The notes beneath the pieces are model-generated. The model made no database searches. It saw only the letters and a program-made list of their open reading frames with translations, and was not told the DNA's origin. From NCBI GenBank assembly GCA_945911685.1, contig CAMEAW010000106.1:1-9522 (forward strand): a stretch of 9,522 bases of DNA. Reading direction: 5' to 3'. The stretch comes from Bordetella parapertussis (lineage in GTDB: Bacteria > Pseudomonadota > Gammaproteobacteria > Burkholderiales > Burkholderiaceae_B). This document shows positions 1 to 5,468 of this stretch, piece after piece. The first letter of the stretch is position 1. Every line of letters starts with the position of its first letter. Both the position numbers and the translations under genes were made by a program.

Positions 1-309
1 TTGGATATTGGCCTTTGGCTGAAAAAAGATTTTGATGATCGCGATGCCGCCTAATGACTGCGATTCGATATGTTCGATGTCATTAACGGTGGTCGTAAGC
101 GAACGCTCGTGTGTCTGAGTGATGCGATTGCCCATTTGCTGGGCTGATAACCCGTTGTAGTTCCAGATCACACTGATAACGGGGATGTTAATCTCAGGCA
201 AGACGTCGACTGGGGTGCGCATCACGGCGAGTGGCGTAGTGATCAGGATGAGAAGCGCCATCACGATAAACGTGTAAGGTTTCTCTAGCGCGGTTCTAAC
301 TATCCACAT
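1..309 (-). CDS. RND efflux permease (AcrB/MdtB-like), N-terminal fragment
   Basis: This is the first 103 codons of an inner-membrane RND (resistance-nodulation-division) proton-driven efflux pump; the rest lies beyond the left edge. The protein begins MWIVRTALEKPYTFIVMALL. It has a short cytoplasmic N-terminus and a first transmembrane helix at about residues 12-30, then the family-typical TPVDVLPEINIPVISVIWNY stretch (about 32-51). A porter-domain segment follows (LTTTVNDIEHIESQSLGG, about 71-88) and the end reads KIFFQPKANIQ. All are hallmarks of AcrB-type permeases of beta- and gammaproteobacteria. The ATG at 309 is the only ATG possible, because an in-frame TAG lies six codons upstream; the Shine-Dalgarno is weak. 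Substrate cannot be told from this part. In many relatives the membrane-fusion and outer-membrane genes follow the permease, which would place them off the window. The promoter and operator-like dyad upstream suggest regulation by a dyad-binding repressor. Confidence 0.93.
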   Translation of the reverse strand, partial: MWIVRTALEKPYTFIVMALLILITTPLAVMRTPVDVLPEINIPVISVIWNYNGLSAQQMGNRITQTHERSLTTTVNDIEHIESQSLGGIAIIKIFFQPKANIQ

Positions 310-373
310 CCTGAACGACCCAAGCTAAGCTTTTTAAAGATAAGAATTCAGCAGGCAAAACGACTCTCGACCG

Positions 374-397
374 AGTGGAAAATAGGTATTTTCCACT
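374..397. promoter_or_regulatory. 24-bp inverted repeat, operator-like
   Basis: Arms AGTGGAAAATA (374-384) and TATTTTCCACT (387-397) are perfect 11-bp inverted repeats around a 2-nt centre. This size and symmetry are typical of TetR-family operators, and RND pumps are commonly controlled by such repressors (established knowledge). Here the dyad covers the -10 and spacer of the predicted RND promoter. No regulator gene is next to it in this window, so the binding protein is unknown. It could alternatively act as an RNA hairpin in read-through from the SGNH gene. Confidence 0.6.
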
Positions 398-407
398 AGT
401 CTGTGAA
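379..407 (-). promoter_or_regulatory. Putative sigma70 promoter of the RND pump gene
   Basis: Read on the minus strand there is TTCACA (402-407, 5 of 6 to TTGACA), exactly 17 nt, then TATTTT (379-384, 4 of 6 to TATAAT). Transcription would start near 370, giving a leader of about 60 nt before the ATG at 309. The spacer and -10 lie inside the inverted repeat at 374-397, so repressor binding there would block RNA polymerase. Prediction from spacing and consensus only. Confidence 0.5.
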
Positions 408-429
408 GTGTCGGAGTATAGAGGAAGCA

Positions 430-469
430 AGCCCCTGCAGATAGTTGTATTTTGGAGCGCAAAGGGGCT
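430..469. repeat. Imperfect hairpin in the RND upstream region
   Basis: Arms AGCCCCT (430-436) and AGGGGCT (463-469) pair over 7 bp. Two further G-C pairs (437-438 with 459-460) can form across a 2-nt bulge, leaving a loop of about 20 nt. It is one of four consecutive inverted repeats between 374 and 568. Function is unknown. Confidence 0.45.
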
Positions 470-478
470 AAGAAGTTT

Positions 479-526
479 CAAGGCGTTACAGCCCAAAACG
501 GTACGCGTTTCTGGCTAGACGCCTTG
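479..526. repeat. Long nested imperfect hairpin
   Basis: Three nested paired blocks are visible: CAAGGCGT (479-486) with ACGCCTTG (519-526), AGCC (490-493) with GGCT (513-516), and AAACG (496-500) with CGTTT (506-510), closing a 5-nt loop. That gives 17 base pairs in 48 nt with only small internal loops, so the element could fold as RNA or extruded single-stranded DNA. I looked for integron attC core sites (RYYYAAC/GTTRRRY) at its ends and did not find them. It could be a structured 3' end of the SGNH transcript or part of an RND leader. Confidence 0.5.
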
Positions 527-536
527 CAGATGAATA

Positions 537-568
537 CGCCAAAAATAAAGAAATATTTAGTTTTGGCG
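537..568 (-). terminator. Hairpin just downstream of the SGNH gene, possible transcript end
   Basis: CGCCAAAA (537-544) pairs with TTTTGGCG (561-568). After one A/G mismatch, TAAA (546-549) pairs with TTTA (556-559), leaving a 6-nt loop: 12 pairs in 32 nt. It begins 9 nt past the stop codon of the SGNH hydrolase. The stem is AT-rich inside and there is no clean T-run after it on the minus strand, so it is not a textbook intrinsic terminator. It may protect or define the mRNA 3' end. Confidence 0.35.
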
Positions 569-577
569 CAATCAGTG

Positions 578-1912
578 TTAGTTCTTTTGTTTCGAGCGAT
601 TAGTTGCCACCAATATCGCGAGATCGATGGCATCACCCATGGCGTGATAACCCGCCCGATTGGGGTGTAAGCGGTCGCCGGGCCCGCCGACGGTACTGTC
701 TGGCACATATTCGGTCTTCATTTGCCCGGTTTCGATGTCAAGTGTCACGACGTCAAAGTCGATCACTCCGGCAAAAATGGGTGAAGACCGGATGAAAGTG
801 TTTAAAACTTTGCGCTTTTCATCTTGCTCAGGAAACCCGTGTGCGGCACTGGTGCTGCCTAACGCAGTTCCAACCGTGGCACCAATCACCCGAATCCCAG
901 CAGCATTGAGGCGTTTGACTCCATCACCCATTTGCGCAATGACTCTGGCAGTAGAGGCCATGCCATTTTTGCTGAAGTCGTTGATGCCTTCAAGCCAAAT
1001 CATGCTGGTGACGCCTGAGAGCTGCATCACGTCACGCTCGAGGCGCATTGAAGAGGACGGACCGCCCGCAAACGGTTTAATCGGCGAATATTCAGCGGGC
1101 CCGGCGATCTGGTTGCCGCCAATGCCGGCATTGAGCACCACAACTTTGTTGCCGTATTGATGGCGCAGGCGTCGGGCTAAGACGTCAGGCCAGCGATCGT
1201 CGCCGTTCATGGTCGAGAACGTACCGTCAGAAATTGAATCGCCAAACGCTACGACCACCTTAGTATCGGCGGGCGCCCGCATATCAACAGCGTCTAAGAA
1301 AAACCAAGAGGCGGTGGAGTACGGAAAATTGGTTTCGCGCTCATCATGTGTTTGCACGCCCGAACCCGGCAGGGTGACGTACGAGGTCTGTAAAGCCTTG
1401 GCGTGCCACGTCATCGGGCCGCTCGCTTCGGGGATATGAAAACTGACCGCGAGCTTGCGACCATCTAACAGATCGTGATTATTGGCGTTTACAAAGGGTA
1501 AGGTGACCGAATCGCTCCAGACCGAGTCGCCGGGTTGAACCGTGACAGCCTGATTGCCTGAAAAGGTAACGGCTTTGTTCGTGCCGCGGACGAGTTCGGC
1601 GCTACCGAGTTGCAGACCCACATAGACGTCAGAAAACGTGACGGGTTGTGTGCCAAGCGCATTCGACAAACGGATACGTGTTTGCTCGCCCCAAACGCCC
1701 GGCTTGACCATCAAGCGAAACGATTGATTGCGCGCGCCCGTGGCGGGCGTTGGAAACACCACGTGCATGTTTGGCTGTGCCGAGGGGTTGCCCGTTGGGT
1801 AGGGGCCTTGAATTGATGCCGCCCAGCTTGTGACCCATTTCATCGGCTCAGCCGCCCAGACGGGTTGCAGCTGCAAGGCCAGCACAGCGAGCAGTGAAAG
1901 AATTGTGCGCAT
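578..1912 (-). CDS. Secreted SGNH/GDSL-family hydrolase (XynE-like)
   Basis: Predicted exported ester hydrolase of 444 aa. Residues 1-20 form a signal peptide (MRTILSLLAV..., cleavage likely after VWA before AEP). An N-terminal beta-rich region (about 25-210) precedes the catalytic SGNH domain (about 217-440). All four sequence blocks are present: GDSISDG at 224-230 with nucleophile Ser226, the block II Gly in NAGIGGNQI (261-269), GIND at 309-312 with Asn311, and DRLH at 413-416 giving the Asp413/His416 pair. The two-part layout resembles XynE-type SGNH hydrolases, which de-esterify polysaccharides or other esters; the true substrate is unknown. A Shine-Dalgarno AGAGG (1920-1924) sits 7 nt before the ATG at 1912. 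A 236-nt gap separates it from the ligase upstream, so it probably has its own promoter. The active site is intact. Confidence 0.92.
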   Translation of the reverse strand: MRTILSLLAVLALQLQPVWAAEPMKWVTSWAASIQGPYPTGNPSAQPNMHVVFPTPATGARNQSFRLMVKPGVWGEQTRIRLSNALGTQPVTFSDVYVGLQLGSAELVRGTNKAVTFSGNQAVTVQPGDSVWSDSVTLPFVNANNHDLLDGRKLAVSFHIPEASGPMTWHAKALQTSYVTLPGSGVQTHDERETNFPYSTASWFFLDAVDMRAPADTKVVVAFGDSISDGTFSTMNGDDRWPDVLARRLRHQYGNKVVVLNAGIGGNQIAGPAEYSPIKPFAGGPSSSMRLERDVMQLSGVTSMIWLEGINDFSKNGMASTARVIAQMGDGVKRLNAAGIRVIGATVGTALGSTSAAHGFPEQDEKRKVLNTFIRSSPIFAGVIDFDVVTLDIETGQMKTEYVPDSTVGGPGDRLHPNRAGYHAMGDAIDLAILVATNRSKQKN

Positions 1913-1926
1913 AGAGAGACCTCTTT

Positions 1927-1955
1927 GTAATAGTTCTGCGAGTTGTCTGATTCAA
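1927..1955 (-). promoter_or_regulatory. Weak candidate promoter for the SGNH hydrolase
   Basis: On the minus strand TTGAAT (1950-1955) and TATTAC (1927-1932) are 17 nt apart. The predicted start of transcription (about 1920) would fall on the Shine-Dalgarno, which is unfavourable, so the real promoter may lie further upstream. The -35 lies inside one copy of the direct repeat at 1944-1978. Confidence 0.25.
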
Positions 1956-1978
1956 CTTGTTAGATGTCTGATTCAACT
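1944..1978. repeat. Two 14-bp direct repeats upstream of the SGNH gene
   Basis: TGTCTGATTCAACT occurs at 1944-1957 and again at 1965-1978, a 21-bp period or two helical turns. The first copy extends to a dyad AGTTG-TCTGATT-CAACT (1941-1957); the second lacks the matching left arm. Tandem copies on one face of the helix in a short upstream region are what a transcription-factor site pair looks like. The factor is not identified. Confidence 0.55.
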
Positions 1979-2102
1979 ATGTGACTCCAATGATCATACC
2001 GGCTATCTAAAGACTGTAGTGCAAAGCATACCGATTATTTTAAAACCATCATTCCAGGGATGCTGATATTTTTTTACGGTCGTGCAAACGTCTCTGTGCT
2101 GC

Positions 2103-2139
2103 GAGCTAAGCGCTGAGTGTTTACCTAGGCGCAAAGCTC
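2103..2139 (-). terminator. Symmetric hairpin after the CoA-ligase gene
   Basis: GAGCT (2103-2107) pairs with AGCTC (2135-2139), and GCGC (2110-2113) with GCGC (2129-2132). The blocks are separated by a symmetric AA/AA internal loop and close a 15-nt loop. It starts 9 nt after the ligase stop codon. No T-run follows on the minus strand, so termination would have to be Rho-dependent or the hairpin serves as a 3' stabiliser. The remaining 1979-2102 holds no gene that I can support. Confidence 0.35.
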
Positions 2140-2148
2140 TGAGGTCCG

Positions 2149-3585
2149 TTAGTGTCTTCGATCTAGTAGACGCTTAACCTTCGAGCTCTGCGAAGTCAAC
2201 GTGTATTTATCCAGATCGCCTTTTTTAACTGGCGTGATCTGAACCTTCAGGCTGAGCACCTCTTTCATGCGCCGTTCAAGATCTTCGCGCAAGCCCGCCA
2301 AGTCGGCTGTTGGGTCAATCACCTCAACCCAAACATCCATGTGGTCAGTCAACGCTTCGCCCACCCGATCGACAAAGCAAAAGTATTCGCCATTCAGGCG
2401 CTTGTCTTCAAGCACCGCAGCACCAACGGCTTCTGGAAACACATTGACCCCGCGCAATTTCACCATATTGTCGTTGCGACCAAAAATACGCTTTAGCCGT
2501 CTTGAGGTATTGCCACAGGGGCAGGTGGTCGTGTGGAAGGCCGAAATGTCGTTGACATTAAAACGAATCTGCGGCGCACCATATTTGTATAAAGTCGTAA
2601 TGTAAGTGGTGCCTTTTTCGCCATCGGGCAAAATCTTTCCGGTGTCTGGATCTGCCATCTCGAGGATGAAGGCGTCTTCCATCACATGCATGCCAGTTTG
2701 ATGTTCACACTCAGCTGCGAGCATGCCGCTTTCGTGCGTGCCATACATATCAAAGGCTTTGGCGCCCCATAAGTCTTCGAGCAGTTCGCGATTCTCCATC
2801 CCTAAGTGGGTGCCCAGCAAACGGACTCCTAACGATTTTGGATCGATACCTAATTCGTCGCGCGCCACAATTGCCATGTGCCGCAAGTAGGCTGGAAACC
2901 CTAAAATGACTTTGATGCCCCACGCTTTGATAATTTCAATCTGGCGGCGGGTGGGCGTATTAGCGCCACTACCCGTCATCACCGGCACCGCGCCGGTATA
3001 ACGCCAGAGTGCTTCGCGCGGCGCCATACCGCCGTTGCCCAGACCAAGCGACAGGGTCACAAGAACCATGTCGCCGGGTTTAATCCCGTGCATCGCCATG
3101 CGGCGTCCGCCCAAAATCGCCATGGTCTCGCGGTCTTGAGGCGAGTACAGCATCGGGCGCGGCAAGCCAGTCGTGCCGCCGCTGGTTTGCAACACCAAGG
3201 GCATGTGTTTGCCGCTTTCAGGTGAGATGCCCATGAAATCGCCAAAGGGCGGATTACGCTCAATACTCTTGCGGATATCGTTGACGTCGTACACCGGTAT
3301 CTTGGTGAGATCGTCGAGCGTACGAATGTCGGTGGGCACTAAACCGTGCTCTGTCCAGTGGCGCTTAAAGAACTCGATCTCCCAACCACGTGCAACGGTT
3401 TTTAAAAATCGTTGCTCTTGCAGCGCACGCATTTCGTCACGCGATAACTTTGCTGTCGTGTGAAAGTAGGTCGGTGGCGGTGGATAGTCGCGCCACAGTT
3501 GTTCGAAATCAAGCGAGCGAAAATACCAGGGCACGAAGTCAGGTGAGTCGGGCGAATTGGTGATGTCTTGGTTATTTGAGTTCAT
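2149..3585 (-). CDS. Phenylacetate-CoA ligase-like AMP-forming acyl-CoA ligase (PaaK family)
   Basis: An ATP-dependent ligase of 478 aa expected to adenylate a carboxylic acid and transfer it to CoA in the cytoplasm. Signature features of the PaaK branch are visible: phosphate-binding loop TSGGTTGLPRP (134-144), adenine/substrate motif YGTHESG (281-287), ribose-binding Asp346 in NVNDIS, a CPCG pair (355-358), and the hinge/C-domain motif FGRNDNMVKLRGVNVFP (368-384). The C-terminal lid ends SQSSKVKRLLDRR with a candidate catalytic lysine near 469. PaaK enzymes are usually about 430-440 aa; this one is longer by an N-terminal extension of about 40 residues. It is the last gene of the amidohydrolase-SDR-ligase operon, 25 nt after the SDR. 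The ribosome binding site is poor (AGAAAAA before the ATG at 3585). The acid substrate is unknown: an aryl acid is the family norm, but sequence alone does not prove it. Confidence 0.9.
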   Translation of the reverse strand: MNSNNQDITNSPDSPDFVPWYFRSLDFEQLWRDYPPPPTYFHTTAKLSRDEMRALQEQRFLKTVARGWEIEFFKRHWTEHGLVPTDIRTLDDLTKIPVYDVNDIRKSIERNPPFGDFMGISPESGKHMPLVLQTSGGTTGLPRPMLYSPQDRETMAILGGRRMAMHGIKPGDMVLVTLSLGLGNGGMAPREALWRYTGAVPVMTGSGANTPTRRQIEIIKAWGIKVILGFPAYLRHMAIVARDELGIDPKSLGVRLLGTHLGMENRELLEDLWGAKAFDMYGTHESGMLAAECEHQTGMHVMEDAFILEMADPDTGKILPDGEKGTTYITTLYKYGAPQIRFNVNDISAFHTTTCPCGNTSRRLKRIFGRNDNMVKLRGVNVFPEAVGAAVLEDKRLNGEYFCFVDRVGEALTDHMDVWVEVIDPTADLAGLREDLERRMKEVLSLKVQITPVKKGDLDKYTLTSQSSKVKRLLDRRH

Positions 3586-3610
3586 TTTTTCTAGTTTTAT
3601 ACAGATTGTT

Positions 3611-4396
3611 TTAAATCAGGCTGCCGAGCCTACCGCCATCAACATGTTGTACGGTGCCAGTCATGTAGGCCCCCCACGGCGAACATAAAAAGGCAACCAG
3701 GCCTGCGATTTCGTTGGGCTCGCCCACTCTTCCTATGGGGATGAGTTTAGTGATTTGAGCCAACTGTTCTTGTTCAAGTTGACCGGGCGTGCCGTTGCCA
3801 AACACGGTGGCCAATCGCCCCGTTGCGATGCGACCGGGGCAGATGGTGTTGATGGTGATGCCTTGTGCTGCGATTTCAAGGGAAAGCGTTTTTGCATAGC
3901 CTAGTACCCCCGCCCAAGTTGCGACTGAGAGCCCAAAGCGTGCGATAGGCTGTATCGCCGATAGTGCCGTGATGTTGACGATACGTCCCCAGCCTTGTTG
4001 TTGCATGGACGGCAGGGCGCCGCGACACAGTCGAACCACACTCATGAGGTTTTGTTCAATCGCTTTTTGCCAGGCAACGTCATCAAAACTCTCAAGCTCA
4101 CCCAAAGGCGGCGCGCCATCATTGTTGATCAAAATATCGATACGTTTAAATTCGCTTAAGGCCTGTGAGATAATTCGCTCGCAATCAGCGCCTTTGCGGA
4201 TGTCAGCCGGTATGGCAAAGGTCTTGGCGCCGGTTTCGGCTGTGATCTTTGCGCAGGCCTCGTTCAGGGGTTCCTCTTTGCGCGCCACCATTGCAACACT
4301 CGCTCCTTCTGAAGCTAAAAGATGCGCGATCGCATAGCCGATCCCTTGGCTTGCGCCTCCGACTAAAGCAATTTTTCCGGTTAGTGACAAATCCAT
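3611..4396 (-). CDS. Atypical short-chain dehydrogenase/reductase (SDR), no YxxxK motif
   Basis: A Rossmann-fold protein of 261 aa resembling FabG-like SDRs. The dinucleotide loop GGASQGIG (13-20) lacks the usual TGxxxGxG opening. Also present are Asp65 in the ADI motif, NNDG (91-94, normally NNAG), Asn116 and a Ser near 146. Where classical SDRs have YSASKAG this protein reads SVATWAG (157-163), so the catalytic Tyr and Lys are Ser157 and Trp161. A Lys remains at 169. A known SDR-like subgroup of beta-ketoacyl-reductase relatives also departs from the cofactor motif and the tetrad (established knowledge). Its ATG overlaps the amidohydrolase stop by one base (TAATG), so translation is probably coupled; a GAGG lies 8 nt before the start. 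It may be a reductase with altered chemistry, or a binding or non-redox member. Confidence 0.88.
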   Translation of the reverse strand: MDLSLTGKIALVGGASQGIGYAIAHLLASEGASVAMVARKEEPLNEACAKITAETGAKTFAIPADIRKGADCERIISQALSEFKRIDILINNDGAPPLGELESFDDVAWQKAIEQNLMSVVRLCRGALPSMQQQGWGRIVNITALSAIQPIARFGLSVATWAGVLGYAKTLSLEIAAQGITINTICPGRIATGRLATVFGNGTPGQLEQEQLAQITKLIPIGRVGEPNEIAGLVAFLCSPWGAYMTGTVQHVDGGRLGSLI

Positions 4397-5259
4397 TACT
4401 TAGCCTCGGTGATGCCGAACAAACGCTCAGCATTGCGATGAAACACGCGTTCAAGAATGTCATCGGTATAGCCTAGGTCTTTCCAGTCTTGCACCAAACG
4501 CTCGTAGCGAAAAAGTGGATAGTCAGCACCAAACATCACGCGATCTTTCAAGCGCGAACGAATTTCTTTTTTAAAAGGATCGGTAAAGTATTTGGGCGAC
4601 CACCCGTGTACTTCGCTCCAAACGTTAGGCTTGTGGATCATGATTGAAATCATGTCATCTTGCCAAGGCCAGGCGGGTCGCCCGCTGATGATTTGTAAAT
4701 CTGGAAAATCAATCGCTAGTTCATCGATATAGCGGGGATGGCAAAGGTCGAGTTTGATGCCAGCGCCACCCCGCAGGCCAGCACCTGCACCCGTATGGCC
4801 TACCAATACTAGTGCGGGGCGGTTGTGCGCTTGCAAGACCTCGTAAATAGGGTGATAGATCGGGTCACTGGCGGCAAAACCCGTACCCGAACCCGATACG
4901 CAAAAACCGACAAAGCCTGTGCTCAGCTTGATGCAGCGGTCAAGCTCATTGGCCGCAGCCTGACCCAAGCGCGGATCCATCTGTAGCCAGTTCCCGAAAA
5001 TACAATCTGAAAACTTAGCCTGGGTTTCGATCGCGTAGTCGTGCAGAGGTTTGACCTCTTCAATTGAAAGGTTTTTGGTAAAGCCAAAATCCAAAATGGT
5101 TTTGACCTGATTGGCGCGCAGGTAGGCCGCCATTTGTTCTTCAGTGTCGTACGTTGGGTTTGAGTTCCAGGTGCTTTTTTGTTGCGCCAGTGCGTCGGCC
5201 GAACGTAGTACGTAGCCGCGCTCTGTACCCCAATGTGAATGTAAGTCAACGATCCGCAT
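4396..5259 (-). CDS. Amidohydrolase-2 family metal-dependent hydrolase or decarboxylase
   Basis: A TIM-barrel protein of 287 aa of the ACMSD/gamma-resorcylate-decarboxylase-like amidohydrolase group. The N-terminal metal motif DLHSHW (5-10) supplies His7 and His9; His155 in VGHTG is a third ligand candidate, and Asp246 in FGADYP is the conserved acid at strand 8. At the site where many relatives carry a further His (LxIxxxHxGxPW) this protein has ISGRPAWPW (191-199), with Arg194. I have the impression that other family members share this RPxWPW form, but could not check. No signal peptide, so it acts in the cytoplasm. It is the first gene of the operon; AGGAG (5266-5270) lies 6 nt before the ATG at 5259. 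Likely reactions are hydrolysis of a lactone or ester-like ring or a non-oxidative decarboxylation feeding the SDR and ligase; the substrate is not known. Confidence 0.88.
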   Translation of the reverse strand: MRIVDLHSHWGTERGYVLRSADALAQQKSTWNSNPTYDTEEQMAAYLRANQVKTILDFGFTKNLSIEEVKPLHDYAIETQAKFSDCIFGNWLQMDPRLGQAAANELDRCIKLSTGFVGFCVSGSGTGFAASDPIYHPIYEVLQAHNRPALVLVGHTGAGAGLRGGAGIKLDLCHPRYIDELAIDFPDLQIISGRPAWPWQDDMISIMIHKPNVWSEVHGWSPKYFTDPFKKEIRSRLKDRVMFGADYPLFRYERLVQDWKDLGYTDDILERVFHRNAERLFGITEAK

Positions 5260-5281
5260 TAATGTCTCCTAATCGCTTACG

Positions 5282-5310
5282 ATAGTAGAAACTTGCTTAG
5301 GTGCTGTCAA
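5282..5310 (-). promoter_or_regulatory. Strong sigma70 promoter of the amidohydrolase-SDR-ligase operon
   Basis: On the minus strand a perfect -35 TTGACA (5305-5310) is followed after exactly 17 nt by TACTAT (5282-5287, 4 of 6). Transcription would start around 5275, just upstream of the AGGAG Shine-Dalgarno (5266-5270), giving a very short leader of about 15 nt. A TATGCCG sequence (5317-5323), identical to half of the palindrome at 9382-9393, lies immediately upstream of the -35. Confidence 0.65.
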
Positions 5311-5326
5311 CGCAGGTATGCCGTGG

Positions 5327-5366
5327 GGCGAGCCTGTTAAGACAGAAGGCGAGGAACCTTGTTAAG
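5327..5366. repeat. Imperfect tandem repeat in the divergent intergenic region
   Basis: GGCGAG-CCTGTTAAG (5327-5341) is repeated as GGCGAG-GAA-CCTTGTTAAG (5348-5366), differing by a 3-nt and a 1-nt insertion. The copies lie upstream of both the minus-strand operon promoter and the plus-strand dioxygenase. They may be paired regulator sites; no known motif is recognised. Confidence 0.35.
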
Positions 5367-5386
5367 CTTGTCCGCCTAGGCTTGGT

Positions 5387-5399
5387 TCAAGACGCTTGA
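5387..5399. promoter_or_regulatory. Dyad TCAAG-ACG-CTTGA upstream of the dioxygenase
   Basis: TCAAG (5387-5391) and CTTGA (5395-5399) are perfect inverted repeats around ACG. Outside it, GTTAAGCT (5361-5368) faces AGCTTTAAC (5399-5407), an inverted match with one extra base, so a larger imperfect dyad is possible. The place suits control of the dioxygenase-rhodanese unit. I could not find a convincing -35/-10 pair for the plus strand here. Confidence 0.3.
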
Positions 5400-5422
5400 G
5401 CTTTAACGCAATGCGCGCGAAC

Positions 5423-5442
5423 CCTCCTGGCTCAGTGGGAGG
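5423..5442 (+). promoter_or_regulatory. Small leader hairpin with GGAGG
   Basis: CCTCC (5423-5427) and GGAGG (5438-5442) can pair around a 10-nt loop. GGAGG is Shine-Dalgarno-like but is 26 nt before the dioxygenase ATG and directly abuts an ATG at 5443 whose frame ends after 14 codons. It could be a leader structure or chance. Confidence 0.25.
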
Positions 5443-5468
5443 ATGTCAAGGCTAATTCAATCATTGTT

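Noticed and set aside
296..496. Minus-strand open frame of 66 codons across the RND upstream region
   Set aside because: It overlaps the RND start in another frame, runs through the inverted repeats and has no recognisable protein features.
479..526. Nested hairpin considered as an integron attC site
   Set aside because: The expected RYYYAAC and GTTRRRY core sites are not at the ends on either strand, and no integrase or cassette array is present.
660..1160. Plus-strand open frame of 166 codons inside the SGNH gene
   Set aside because: It is antisense to a gene with an intact signal peptide and all four SGNH blocks; the translation shows no domain and the frame follows from the codon bias of the real gene.
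1995..2006. CATACCGGCTAT considered as a second copy of the TATGCCGGCATA operator
   Set aside because: Only the CCGG core is shared; the flanks do not match, so the similarity is weak.
3969..4337. Plus-strand open frame of 122 codons opposite the SDR
   Set aside because: Shadow of the SDR coding sequence with no domain and no supporting ribosome site.
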